The notes: generated from the sequence alone by a model not told the origin. DNA of 61,484 bases from Holophaga foetida DSM 6591 (GCF_000242615.2 NZ_KI912268.1:549857-611340), one strand, 5' to 3'. Counted from the first letter of the stretch, positions 52,844 through 61,174 are shown. A program made the numbers and translations.

Positions 52844-54351
52844 GTAGCCGTTCAGCCCCCTCCGCATGGAGGGGGTTTCTGATTCCACGGGGACCGCATC
52901 AGGCTGTGAAATCCGGTGCGGCGATTCCGACGAGGCTGGCCTTCATGGCCTGAGTCAGCCACTCCAGCAGGTCCACGCCGCGCTTCCGGGCCGTGCCTGC
53001 CAGGGTCAGCATGCGCTCCACAAAGCGGGCGCCATGCTCGCTCTCCACCCCCAGGCTCACCTTCCGCCACAGCACCGCCTTGCGGATCGCCCTCTCGGCT
53101 TCATTGTTGGTCGGCACCACCCCTTCATGGGTCAGGTAGGTCCAGAGTCGATCCCATTGCCGGAGCAGATCGTTGGCTGTCCCCCGTGCTTTCTTGGTGG
53201 TATCGGGGTGCTTCGCCAGGATCTCGAACCGCTCCCGCATCTCCGCCTGGATCGACTGTGTCCCCTTGGCCAGTTCCTCCCGACTGATTTCCTCTTGCTC
53301 ACACTGGTGCCACAGATGGAAAGCCTTGTCGCTGGCCAGCTTCAGCATGCAGCCCTGGGTTCCCGTCTCACCCTTGCTCTCCAACATCCCCTGCACGTCA
53401 CGTCGAATGTGGCTGTGGCAGAGCTGGTGCTTGGCCTTGAGGAACTTCTCGTAGGGCTTCCATCGGTCGCGCTGGATGATGCCCGGGTAGTCCTCGCCGA
53501 GGATGTCCTTGGCCTGCGCTTGGCCCCGTCCTGGCAGAAGTCGGAAGGCTTCGGCCTCCGCCGTTGCGGCGACCCAGAGCCACATCCGATCCTCTCCGCA
53601 GCGACCGAACCCCGTTTCATCGGCGTGCACCACTGGGGAGGCCTTCACCTCTTCGTGGATCGCTCTGGCAGTCGGGGCCACAGCCTCGCTCACCGACTTG
53701 CAGCAGGCCGCCACGGAGCCCAGCGACATCCGCACGCCAAAGACGGATCGGTGCATCACCATGATCTCCCGCTTGGTCAATCGGAATCGCCCCGAGAGCA
53801 TCCCGGTGAGCGCCTGGAGGCGGGGGCCGAAAGCACCCTTCGGGGTTCCCACCGGCGCAGCCGCCCGGGTGACATGCCCGCACCGGGGGCAGGCTTTGGA
53901 CCACTGCCTCAGCTCCGTGATGAAGGCCCGGAACGCCGGCGACTCGCAGAACTGCCGGATGATGGCATCCCGGCGGGGAGCCTGCTCCAGGGATTCCCCG
54001 CATCTCTCGCAGGACTCGGGATCGGCGTCCTTCACCTCATCCACCTCCTCGGGCGGAACCTGCTCCCGGGTCTTTCCGGCGTGACCCGGCTGACCGCCCC
54101 GCTTCCGTCCACTCGGATCTACCGGTGGCTTGCGCTTCCTACCCATGTCCGAACTGGGAGGCTTCGAGCTGTTGCCGGAGTTCTGGGTGAGCTTGGATTC
54201 CAGCTCCTGGATGCGTTGCAGAGAGGCCGCCAACAGGGCCTTCAGCTCGTCAACTTGCCGCTGCAGTTCGTCCATCTCTCAAGCCTTGCAGCCCTGAACG
54301 AAAAGTACAACCTAGCCATTCATATCAAGTGCGAAATACCTGAACGGCTAC
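52844..54351 (-). mobile_element. IS66-family insertion sequence, complete (1508 bp)
   Basis: The ends are GTAGCCGTTCAG at 52844-52855 and its complement CTGAACGGCTAC at 54340-54351, flanked by exact 8-bp direct repeats AAAACAGA. It holds one transposase gene and no tnpA/tnpB accessory genes, so it is of the single-ORF IS66 type. The identical target duplications indicate a fairly recent insertion. Removing the IS and one duplication restores a continuous hairpin repeat between the methyltransferase and MFS genes. Confidence 0.92.
52899..54275 (-). CDS. IS66-family transposase (TnpC type)
   Basis: DDE transposase of 458 aa. An N-terminal leucine-zipper-like helix (VDELKALLAASLQRIQELES) is followed by the IS66 mark NSGNSSKPPSSD and a zinc finger (CERC at 89-92, CPRC at 129-132). 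The catalytic domain carries Asp219 (VVHADETGFG), Asp270 (QRDRWKPYEKF) and Glu392 (PTNNEAERAIR). All key residues are present and the frame is intact, so the element may be active. It reads opposite to the flanking methyltransferase and MFS genes. Confidence 0.93.
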   Translation of the reverse strand: MDELQRQVDELKALLAASLQRIQELESKLTQNSGNSSKPPSSDMGRKRKPPVDPSGRKRGGQPGHAGKTREQVPPEEVDEVKDADPESCERCGESLEQAPRRDAIIRQFCESPAFRAFITELRQWSKACPRCGHVTRAAAPVGTPKGAFGPRLQALTGMLSGRFRLTKREIMVMHRSVFGVRMSLGSVAACCKSVSEAVAPTARAIHEEVKASPVVHADETGFGRCGEDRMWLWVAATAEAEAFRLLPGRGQAQAKDILGEDYPGIIQRDRWKPYEKFLKAKHQLCHSHIRRDVQGMLESKGETGTQGCMLKLASDKAFHLWHQCEQEEISREELAKGTQSIQAEMRERFEILAKHPDTTKKARGTANDLLRQWDRLWTYLTHEGVVPTNNEAERAIRKAVLWRKVSLGVESEHGARFVERMLTLAGTARKRGVDLLEWLTQAMKASLVGIAAPDFTA

Positions 54352-54359
54352 AAAACAGA
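54352..54359. repeat. 8-bp target-site duplication, right copy
   Basis: AAAACAGA directly after the right IS end, identical to 52836-52843. Confidence 0.93.
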
Positions 54360-54385
54360 TACAGGTCTGAAGTCTTCCTGTTTTT

Positions 54386-54428
54386 CTCTGCGCCCTTTCT
54401 TTTTAACCCTCCGCGCCCTCTGCGTTGA
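54386..54428. repeat. right half of the split hairpin repeat
   Basis: CTCTGCGCCC (54386-54395) and CTCCGCGCCCTCTGCGTTGA (54409-54428) are complementary to the units at 52715-52758 on the other side of the IS, with a few mismatches. Together they formed one long imperfect hairpin before the insertion. Confidence 0.75.
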
Positions 54429-54468
54429 CTCTTTTCAACTTCACCCCACACCCTTCCAGGAGGAATGG

Positions 54469-55746
54469 ATGTCAGAGATCGTCTACCCGAAATTCAGATG
54501 GTTCGTGTTCTTCGCCCTCATTGTGGCCACCATCGGCCAGGGGGTCAGCCTCATCTGGCCAGCCCCCCTGATGGAGCAGGTCGCCAGAAGCCTCCATGCG
54601 CCCCTGGGGGTCACGACAGGGGCCGTCATGGTCTCCTTCTCCATCTTCGTGTCCATCGGCGCCATCGTCGGCGGCATCTGCTGCGACAGGTTCGGCGTCA
54701 CTCCCACTCTCATCGTCAGCTCCATCCTGGTGGCCGGGGGCATGCTCCTCACGCCGGTCCTGGGACAGACCCTCAACGGCATGCTGCTGACCCGGTGCAT
54801 CGCTGGACTGGGGGCGGGCCCGGTGACGATCTCCGTGGGCTCCATCGCGGCAGTCTGGTTCCCCTTCCAGCAGCGGGGCCCAATCACCGGCATCCAGGGG
54901 ATGTGCGTGGCCCTGGGCATCGCCCTCGGTTTCGCATTCGCCCCCATGGCCTTCATGAGCACCCATAGCATCGGAGCCATCGGCGCATGGCTTTCCATCT
55001 TCCCGCTGGTGGGTCTCGTCCTCCTCGTCATGGTGCCCTTCGGCCCCAAGCCCCCGGTCCCCATGGACGCCCATCACAGCGCCTCAGCGGCGGCCTCCCA
55101 TGACTTCGCCAAGGTGGCCAGGCTGCCTGTCTTCTACTTCGGCATCCTGGCCATCTTCTGCATGAGCTGGGCCTTCAACGCCGTCAACGATCTCACGCCG
55201 GTCTACCTCTCCGCCCAGCCCCCCCTGGGAGCTGGCCACGGCATCCTGAACGCCGGGAAGTTCATGGGCATGGTTCAGATCTCCATGATGGTGGGTTCCA
55301 CCCTCAGCGGCTTCCTCCTGGCCAAGCTCTTCAAGGGCAAGGTGCGGATCGCCTGCACCCTGGCCTTCGTGGTCATGGCCCTGGGCGTCCTCTGCCTGAA
55401 ATCGCCTGCCATCGCCGGAAACCTCAAGGTGCTCCCCCTCTGCCTCTTCGCCATCGGCTTCTTCGAGGGCTGGATCATCCCCAACTGCATCGCCTTCGTC
55501 TCCATGAACTTCCCGGGGCATATCGTGGGCAAGGTGGTGGGCATCTGGATGGGCCTGGGCATGGTGGGCGGCACCGTAGGCGTGGTCGTGGGCGCGGCCC
55601 TCCTGCACCACACGGGCCTCTATCAGGCTTCCCTTATGACCATCGGCATCGTGTGCGTCGCCGGGCTGATCTTCTCAAGCTTCCTCAAGGCACCCTCCGC
55701 GCTCCTGGCAAAGGAGCCTGGATTCAAACCTCTACAGGAAGGCTGA
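54469..55746 (+). CDS. MFS transporter
   Basis: Inner-membrane secondary transporter of 425 aa with 12 hydrophobic segments. The loop between helices 2 and 3 is IVGGICCDRFGVTPTLIVSS, a variant of the MFS G-x-x-x-D-R motif. The second half has the matching GSTLSGFLLAKLFKGK. AGGAGGAATGG precedes the ATG. The protein has long hydrophobic N- and C-halves with a short His/Ser-rich loop between (MDAHHSASAAASHD). Substrate unknown; position suggests a carboxylate or methylated compound handled with the methyltransferase upstream, an inference weakened by the IS between them. Confidence 0.85.
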   Translation: MSEIVYPKFRWFVFFALIVATIGQGVSLIWPAPLMEQVARSLHAPLGVTTGAVMVSFSIFVSIGAIVGGICCDRFGVTPTLIVSSILVAGGMLLTPVLGQTLNGMLLTRCIAGLGAGPVTISVGSIAAVWFPFQQRGPITGIQGMCVALGIALGFAFAPMAFMSTHSIGAIGAWLSIFPLVGLVLLVMVPFGPKPPVPMDAHHSASAAASHDFAKVARLPVFYFGILAIFCMSWAFNAVNDLTPVYLSAQPPLGAGHGILNAGKFMGMVQISMMVGSTLSGFLLAKLFKGKVRIACTLAFVVMALGVLCLKSPAIAGNLKVLPLCLFAIGFFEGWIIPNCIAFVSMNFPGHIVGKVVGIWMGLGMVGGTVGVVVGAALLHHTGLYQASLMTIGIVCVAGLIFSSFLKAPSALLAKEPGFKPLQEG

Positions 55747-55753
55747 TCCGACC

Positions 55754-56941
55754 CTATCGATTCATGGACACCAGGCCCCCGTTCAGGGGGCCCGTGTGTC
55801 CCAGCATCGCCTCCACCAGCTCCTCCGGGCCCCTGCCCAGGGGGAGCACCATGGGCAGGCGGCTCCAGGCCGCGATGCGGCTGCGCCAGCGGGCCATGAA
55901 GGTGGCCCGCTCCTGAGCCAGGGGACGGTGGGGATCCCCGGCCACCCGATCCCAGGCCTTGTGGGGGCTCTCCGCCAGCCAGAGGCAGGCGAACCCGGAA
56001 GCCAGCGCCTGGACGCGGTTCTCCTCCCGCTGCCAGGCCCCGGCCCCCAGGCAGAGGACGCAAGGGGTCCGCAGGGCTTCCGCCATGTGGCGGGTCTCCA
56101 GATCCCGGAAGCCCGTTTCGCCGGCATAGGCGAAGATATCGGGGATGCTGGTGCCGGTGCGCTCCTCGATGAGGTCGTCCAGATCCACCAGGGGAAGCCC
56201 CAGGCTGGGAGCCAGGGCCTTGGCCAGGGTGCTCTTGCCACCGCCGCTGCCCCCCACGATGAGCACCCCCCGACCCGCATGGACTGCGGGCCGCTGACGC
56301 CAGCGGAGGCACTGGGCCTCCCAAAGCAGCTCGGCAGGATCCGGTGCACTCCAGATCTCCCCCACCATGGCCAGGCTCTCGGCTCCGGCCTCGAAGCAGT
56401 CCCTGGCATCCCCCAGGGTCAGCCCCCCGATGGCGATGGGGGCCACGTCCCTGGCCCGCAGCAGCCCACAGCCGATCCGCAGCCCCTCCAGGCCCATGGG
56501 TTCGGCATGATCCCCCTTGGTGGCGGTGCCTCGGAAGGGGCCGCATCCGGCGTGATCGCAGGCGGGATCCACCCGCTGCCACTCCGCTTCGTCATGGGTG
56601 GAGGTGCCGATGTGAAGCCCTTCCAGGCCCGGCAGGCGGCGGGCCTCCGAGGGGGGCAGATCATCCTGTCCCAGGTGCAGGCCCCAGGGAGCGAACCCCT
56701 CCTGGGCCGCCAGCACCGCCAGATCCGAGCGGTCGTTGACCACGATCAGGGGCCAGCCGCCGTTATCAGCGGACTCAAGCAGCGCTTGCCGAAGCTGGAG
56801 CCACTGTTCCCGGGCATCCAGGGGCTTGCCCCGGAACTGGACCAAGGGGAAGCCCAGAACGCCGAGGTGACGGACCTGTTCCGCCAGAGGCATGGCCAGC
56901 CTGGCATCGGTGATGGGGTAGATCGGGGGGAAATGCATCAT
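55754..56941 (-). CDS. ThiE-shikimate kinase fusion protein
   Basis: A 395-aa two-domain protein. Residues 1-200 resemble thiamine-phosphate synthase: PPIYPITDARL, FPLVQFRGK, VVNDRSDLAV, GLHLGQDDLP, GLHIGTSTHD, HAGCGPFRGTATKG and PIAIGGLTLGDARDCFEAGA. Residues 225-380 resemble shikimate kinase: Walker A GGSGGGKST (230-238), VDLDDLIEERTGTSIPDIFA, ETGFRDLE with Arg279, CLGAGAWQREENR and AGDPHRPLA with Arg339. Each domain keeps its main binding residues, though both drift from consensus (GPFRGTATK for the usual GP-F-T-TK; CLGAGA for GGGA). The start overlaps the ABC-exporter stop (ATGA). This pairing joins thiamine and aromatic amino-acid synthesis, which have no shared intermediate. Confidence 0.82.
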   Translation of the reverse strand: MMHFPPIYPITDARLAMPLAEQVRHLGVLGFPLVQFRGKPLDAREQWLQLRQALLESADNGGWPLIVVNDRSDLAVLAAQEGFAPWGLHLGQDDLPPSEARRLPGLEGLHIGTSTHDEAEWQRVDPACDHAGCGPFRGTATKGDHAEPMGLEGLRIGCGLLRARDVAPIAIGGLTLGDARDCFEAGAESLAMVGEIWSAPDPAELLWEAQCLRWRQRPAVHAGRGVLIVGGSGGGKSTLAKALAPSLGLPLVDLDDLIEERTGTSIPDIFAYAGETGFRDLETRHMAEALRTPCVLCLGAGAWQREENRVQALASGFACLWLAESPHKAWDRVAGDPHRPLAQERATFMARWRSRIAAWSRLPMVLPLGRGPEELVEAMLGHTGPLNGGLVSMNR

Positions 56942-58725
56942 GCGGAGACGGCCTCGAACTGCAGCTTCACCAGCTTGGCATAGTGCCCGCCCTGCTCCAG
57001 CAGGGCATCGTGGTTGCCCCGCTCGATGAGGCGCCCCTGGTCCATCACCCAGATCTCGTCCGCATCCCGGATGGTGCTGAGGCGGTGGGCGATGGTGAAG
57101 GTCGTCAGGCGGTGGCTCACCCGCTCGATGACGGTCTGGATCTTGTGCTCCGTCTCGCTGTCGATATTGGCAGTGGCCTCGTCCAGGAGCAGGATCTCGG
57201 GGCGTCCGTAGAGCATGCGGGCGAAGGCCACCAGCTGGCGCTCCCCGGCAGAGAGCTTCTGGCCCCGCTCCCCCACCTGGGTTTCCAGGCCCTCCGGAAG
57301 CCTCGACACCAGATCCTCCAGCTGGCTCTGCTCCAGCACGGAGAGGAGGCGGGCGGCATCCCTGTCCCGCCCCAGGAGGATGTTCTCCTCCAGGCTTCCA
57401 GAGAAGATGAAGACATCCTGAAGCACCAGCCCGAAGATCCCCCGGAGCTCCTTGAGCCGAAGCTCCCGCAGATCCAGGCCATCAAGGGTGATGCGCCCCT
57501 TCCCCACATCGTAGAATCGCATCAGCAGGTTGATGAGGGTGCTCTTCCCGGCGCCGGTATGGCCCACCACGGCGACCCGCTTGCCCCGGGGAATGACCCC
57601 CGAAAGCCCCCGGACCACATCCCGCCCCCCCTCGTCGTAGGCGAAGGAGACCTCCTCCAGGCGCAGCTCGTGGCGGAAGGTGGGCACCTGGGCATGCTCG
57701 ATCTCCCGGATTTCGTCCTGGTTGTCCAGAAGCTTGAAGATCCGTTCACTGCTGGCCATGGCGGTCTGCATGACGTTGTAGCGCTCCGCCAGCTCCCGGA
57801 TGGGCCGGAAGAAACGCCCGGACTGCTGGATGAAGGCCAGGAGCAGGCCCATGGTGAGGGCCCCGGCCTGGAGCTTGTAGCCCGCGAAGAGGATCAGGGC
57901 CGCCAGGGTGGCGCTGGTGATGAACTCCACCACCGGGAAGAAGACCGCGTAGGCGAAGATGGTGCGGATGAAGGCATCCAGGTAGCTGCGGTTGAGCCCC
58001 GCGAAGGCGTCGCGGCTGCTGGTCTCCCGCGCATTGAGCTGCACCAGGCTGATGCCGCTGAGCTGCTCCTGGAGGAATGCCTGGATGGCCGCGTAGCGCC
58101 CCTGGGTCTCCCGGAAGGCCTCCCCGGCCTGGCGCCGGAAGATCTCCGTGGCCAGGAGCAGGAAGGGCATGATCCCCAGGGCGATGAGGGAAAGCCCCAC
58201 GTGCTTGGAGAACATCCAGATGATGATGGCCAGCAGGGTCAGGGCATCGCCCACCACCGCCACGAAGCCCGAGGAGAACATTTCGTTGAGGTTCTGGACA
58301 TCCGTGGTCACCCGGGTCATCAGGCGCCCCACGGGGTTGTGGTGGAAGAAGCTGGTGGAACGGCGCATGAGGTGCGCAAAGAGCTCCTGGCGCAGGTCCA
58401 GCATGGCCCGCTGCCCCACCCAGGAGAGCAGGGCGTAACGCCCCAGCTGCACGAAGAAAGCCAGCACCAGGGAGCCGATGAAGGCAGCCACCAGGGGACC
58501 AGAGCCCCGGAGGGTCCCGGTGGCCAGGTGGTGGTCCAGGAAGCGCAGGGTGAACTCCGAAGGCACCACCTCCAGCGCCGCCCCCGCCGCCATCAGGACC
58601 AGCAGCACCAGCAGCCCCAGCCAATAGGGCTTGAGATAGGACACCAGCCGCCACAGCAGCATGTGCCGCATGGGCTGCTGCTCGACCTGGTCACTGTGGA
58701 AGAAGGTGTTGCTGGAATCCGCCAT
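56938..58725 (-). CDS. MsbA-like ABC exporter (fused permease-ATPase)
   Basis: Half-transporter of 595 aa working as a homodimer in the inner membrane. Six helices lie in residues about 25-320; the ATPase follows with Walker A GHTGAGKST, Q-loop VLQDVFIFSGSLEENILLGR, signature LSAGERQLVAFARML, Walker B ILLLDEATANID and H-loop IAHRLSTI. The DEATANID form is common in lipid and multidrug exporters of the YheI/MsbA type. Substrate unknown. It is the first gene of a minus-strand pair with the ThiE-AroK fusion. Confidence 0.92.
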   Translation of the reverse strand: MADSSNTFFHSDQVEQQPMRHMLLWRLVSYLKPYWLGLLVLLVLMAAGAALEVVPSEFTLRFLDHHLATGTLRGSGPLVAAFIGSLVLAFFVQLGRYALLSWVGQRAMLDLRQELFAHLMRRSTSFFHHNPVGRLMTRVTTDVQNLNEMFSSGFVAVVGDALTLLAIIIWMFSKHVGLSLIALGIMPFLLLATEIFRRQAGEAFRETQGRYAAIQAFLQEQLSGISLVQLNARETSSRDAFAGLNRSYLDAFIRTIFAYAVFFPVVEFITSATLAALILFAGYKLQAGALTMGLLLAFIQQSGRFFRPIRELAERYNVMQTAMASSERIFKLLDNQDEIREIEHAQVPTFRHELRLEEVSFAYDEGGRDVVRGLSGVIPRGKRVAVVGHTGAGKSTLINLLMRFYDVGKGRITLDGLDLRELRLKELRGIFGLVLQDVFIFSGSLEENILLGRDRDAARLLSVLEQSQLEDLVSRLPEGLETQVGERGQKLSAGERQLVAFARMLYGRPEILLLDEATANIDSETEHKIQTVIERVSHRLTTFTIAHRLSTIRDADEIWVMDQGRLIERGNHDALLEQGGHYAKLVKLQFEAVSA

Positions 58726-58809
58726 GGAGACATTCTTTCATGCATCGGCCCGGACCCCGCAAGCGGACTGAGCGATCAGGGAAGAGACAGCCGCGTTTCA
58801 TCCCCCGGA

Positions 58810-59850
58810 TCAAGCCCTGACCTTGAGCGGCTTCGCCCCCACCCGGTCCAGGGGGCTCCCGACCCCGTGCCCCCCACGGTTGAGCACATGGGTGTAGATC
58901 ATCGTGGTCTCAACGTTCTTGTGCCCCAGCAGCTCCTGGATGGTGCGGATGTCATGGCCGGATTCCAGCAGGTGGGTGGCGAAGCTATGGCGCAGGACAT
59001 GGGGCGAGATGGGCTTGGCCAGCTCCGCAGCCCGCGCCGCCAGCCGGACAGCCTTCTGGACACTCTCCGGATGGAGATGATGGCGGCGCATCACCCCCGA
59101 CCGCGGGTCCACCGAACGCAGGTGGGAGGGAAAGACCCACTGCCACCCCCAGGCCCGCGGCGCAGCCTTGAATTTCTCGGCCAGGGCATCCGGCAGGGCA
59201 ACCTCGCCGAAGCCCTCCTCCAGATCGCGCTCATGGAGTGCGCAAACCTTGCTCAGATGAGCCCGAATCGGCGGCACCAGAAGATCAGGCAGCATGGTCA
59301 CCCGATCCTTCCCCCCCTTCCCATCCCGGATCAGGATCTCCCGGCGGTCGAAGTCGATATCCTTCACCCGCAGACGCAACCCCTCCATCAGCCTCATGCC
59401 GGTCCCGTAGAGCAGCTGGGCCACCAGCGCCATGACCCCCTCCATCTGATCAAAGAGGGCGCGCACCTCGCCCAGACTTAGCACCACCGGCAGCCGGGGT
59501 GCCGTCTTGGCCATCACCACCTCCGACAGCCATGGAAGCTGCAGGCCCAGAAGCTGACCGTAAAGAAACACCAGCGCCGCCTTGGCCTGGTTCTGGGTCG
59601 AAGAGGAGACCCCGCGCTGCACCGCGAGATGAGTCAGAAAAGCCTCGACCTCCCCTGCCCCCATCTCCCTCGGATGCCGCTTCCCGTGGAAGAGGATGAA
59701 GCGCCTCGCCCAGTCCACATAGGCCTCCTCCGTCCGCAGACTGTAGTGACGCACCCGCAGACTCTCCCGCAACTGGTCCAGCAGCTTGGGAGGGTTCCCC
59801 GGAACCCCCTCCATCCGCCCTTCACCGGTCTGCCTAAACTCCTCACGCAT
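58810..59850 (-). CDS. intI: integron integrase IntI
   Basis: Tyrosine recombinase of 346 aa (from ATG 59850, chosen for GGAGGTGGTC upstream; frames from 59871 and 59883 are longer but lack a ribosome site). The N-terminus [37 protein letters not shown] is typical of IntI. The catalytic set is complete: Arg153, His284/Arg287 (SPHVLRHSF), His310 ([10 protein letters not shown]) and Tyr319 ([10 protein letters not shown]). Between them lies the insertion that marks IntI against Xer proteins (about 206-250): [20 protein letters not shown] and [10 protein letters not shown] followed by RRHHL. It reads away from the cassette array, as integrases of integrons do, and would insert and excise cassettes at the attI/attC sites to the right. 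Confidence 0.94.
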   Translation of the reverse strand: MREEFRQTGEGRMEGVPGNPPKLLDQLRESLRVRHYSLRTEEAYVDWARRFILFHGKRHPREMGAGEVEAFLTHLAVQRGVSSSTQNQAKAALVFLYGQLLGLQLPWLSEVVMAKTAPRLPVVLSLGEVRALFDQMEGVMALVAQLLYGTGMRLMEGLRLRVKDIDFDRREILIRDGKGGKDRVTMLPDLLVPPIRAHLSKVCALHERDLEEGFGEVALPDALAEKFKAAPRAWGWQWVFPSHLRSVDPRSGVMRRHHLHPESVQKAVRLAARAAELAKPISPHVLRHSFATHLLESGHDIRTIQELLGHKNVETTMIYTHVLNRGGHGVGSPLDRVGAKPLKVRA

Positions 59851-59906
59851 GACCACCTCCGCATGGTTCATGAGTTCGCCCATTGAGGTAAACGACGGAT
59901 TGCCCT

Positions 59907-59931
59907 ACCATTCATCCTAACAACGAATGGT
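59907..59931. promoter_or_regulatory. inverted repeat upstream of intI
   Basis: ACCATTC (59907-59913) and GAATGGT (59925-59931) are exact 7-bp arms 11 bases apart, 57-81 bases before the intI start. It may be an operator controlling the integrase. It does not match the classic LexA box CTGT-N8-ACAG. Confidence 0.4.
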
Positions 59932-60026
59932 GCATTCTATCGCATTTTTTTCGCCACCCAATCCCCCTTATTCAGTACGCCTAATCATCCCCCACCCCAA
60001 CCAACCCCCACCACCCCCCCAACAAC

Positions 60027-60077
60027 GTTAGGCGCACTCAACACACGTTGAATTGCGTCGCCCAATTTTCGTTAGGC
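60027..60077 (+). other. attI-like primary recombination region
   Basis: Two core sites GTTAGGC lie at 60027-60033 and 60071-60077. Before the second stands GTCGCCCAATT, an inverted partner box (GCCCAA/TTAGGC) like the GTCGCCC...GTTAGGC layout of the class 1 attI. The insertion point would be G/TT at 60071. A GCCTAAT at 59979 also faces the first core but the C-rich stretch between has no hairpin symmetry, so it is not a normal attC. Confidence 0.6.
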
Positions 60078-60177
60078 GTGTCGCTCCGTCTGGCTTCAGC
60101 GCCGTTCACAAGCCTTTTACCAGCTTTCCAAGTCTCCTCGCTTTCCCTCAAAAAGGCCTCGTTCTGGGGTTCCTCAG
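60071..60177 (+). repeat. 107-bp direct repeat, copy 1 (start of cassette A)
   Basis: Matches 61174-61280 at 103 of 107 positions without gaps, starting exactly at the GTTAGGC core and ending at CCTCAG. The differences are single substitutions at four places. Confidence 0.92.
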
Positions 60178-60506
60178 TGTTCACTCCATGGCATTCGCCC
60201 CTCATCGCCTTTTCGGATACGCTCATTTCATCGTTTCCTCATCCACCACTTGCCCGATCCGCCCTTCGTCTCGTTCCACCTGGCCTCCTCAACGCCTCCC
60301 GGCCAGCGCCCTTTCGTTCAGGTCCACGCTCCGTTCACCGTTCCTCCCGCCGCGTCCCACTCCCAGGTAAAAGCCCAGCGCGCCTAACCTTCCATTCAAC
60401 TCGGACCCAACAGCCGCGATCTACTTCCAAGTCTTCTCCGCATGATTCCTTCGCATCCTTCCCCCTCGCACCGTTTACCGGCTGTTGGTCCGGTTAATTC
60501 CTTTCG
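60072..60506 (+). mobile_element. integron cassette A, no convincing gene (435 bp)
   Basis: Bounded by the core sites at 60071 and 60506 and carrying attC at its end. The open frames across it run through the attC or start before the attI and look like non-coding translations rich in Ser, Pro and Arg. It may carry an RNA or regulatory element, or nothing. Its first 107 bases recur at the start of cassette C. Confidence 0.75.
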
Positions 60507-60512
60507 TTAGGC
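60382..60512 (+). other. attC recombination site 1 (131 bp)
   Basis: Outer boxes GCCTAAC (60382-60388) and GTTAGGC (60506-60512) are exact complements. Inner arms near 60401-60415 (CGGACCCAACAGCC) and 60478-60492 (GGCTGTTGGTCCG) pair, with one extra C and one extra T on the left side that would stick out of the folded strand. These unpaired bases are how integrases recognise the correct strand. The central part is a long variable loop, as in chromosomal integrons. Confidence 0.92.
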
Positions 60513-61174
60513 CGCGACCGGCCGCCAGGATCTATCATGTCCCTTGACCAGAAGCAGGAAAAAAGCTTGAGTGCGCAGTTACTCATTAGTCGCCTGATCG
60601 TCGCTGCCCTTTGCTTTGGGTCAATTGCAATGTATGCGGCGGTATACCTGGCAGCAGTCTTGAAAGGTAATATCAAGGGCTACCTCATCGGTTTTAAATC
60701 AGTTCCATTTACAAGCCCTCCGGTAATCATCCTCCTTGCGATCTCAGCGATAACCTTTGTCGCCGTGCTAGTGCTTCTTCGACTGTTTCAAACCAAGATC
60801 CGGTTTAAACCATCCTCCGTCCTGGGTTTAAACCTAGTTTCCGTCTTAATCGCTAGTGCCGGCCTAGAGACGATTGCGATCTATGGCTTGGTTCTTGGAT
60901 TCATGTTTGGTCCAGACCTCTCCAGCCTTACTCTCGCCATGCTTCTAGTCACCGTCGCTGGCGGCATCTTTATCTTCCCGCGCGCAAACCAGTGGCGGTC
61001 AATGCTTGAGAAAAGTCTGTCCTCTTCAAACCAATAGCTTGTAAATCACTTCACGGCCTAACCAGCCGTTCAACCCGGACCCAACAGCCACGATCTTCCA
61101 ATCTCCCCCATGCACTCCGCTTTCTCGTCCCCTTCGCTCATCCCACCGGCTGTTGGTCCGGTTAACTCCTTTCG
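60507..61174 (+). mobile_element. integron cassette B (668 bp)
   Basis: Runs from the core at 60506 to the core at 61174: 30 bases of leader, one gene and attC site 2. Base composition is clearly less GC-rich than the genome around it, as usual for captured cassettes. Confidence 0.88.
60537..61037 (+). CDS. cassette-encoded four-helix membrane protein, unknown function
   Basis: A 166-aa integral membrane protein with four hydrophobic stretches: about 17-43 (LIVAALCFGSIAMYAAVYLA), 60-83 (VIILLAISAITFVAVLVLLR), 95-125 (VLGLNLVSVLIASAGLETIA) and 128-148 (LTLAMLLVTVAGGIFIFP). The N-terminus is charged and would stay inside. I recognise no family. The gene fills its cassette, is oriented towards attC like normal cassette genes, and its codon use is less GC-biased than neighbouring genes. 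No good ribosome site is visible before the ATG (CCAGGATCTATC). It would be transcribed from a promoter near attI through cassette A. Confidence 0.8.
   Translation: MSLDQKQEKSLSAQLLISRLIVAALCFGSIAMYAAVYLAAVLKGNIKGYLIGFKSVPFTSPPVIILLAISAITFVAVLVLLRLFQTKIRFKPSSVLGLNLVSVLIASAGLETIAIYGLVLGFMFGPDLSSLTLAMLLVTVAGGIFIFPRANQWRSMLEKSLSSSNQ

Noticed and set aside
59979..60033. GCCTAAT...GTTAGGC as a third attC site
   Set aside because: The 41 bases between the boxes are nearly all C and A and cannot form the inner stem an attC needs.
60038..60226. 62-aa minus-strand frame that recurs in the repeated part of cassette C
   Set aside because: It crosses the attI core and most differences between the copies are amino-acid changes, so coding is doubtful. 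The repeat itself is reported.
60048..60497. 149-aa plus-strand frame across the first cassette
   Set aside because: It begins before the recombination core and runs through the attC hairpin; composition is Ser/Pro/Arg-rich and no domain is seen.
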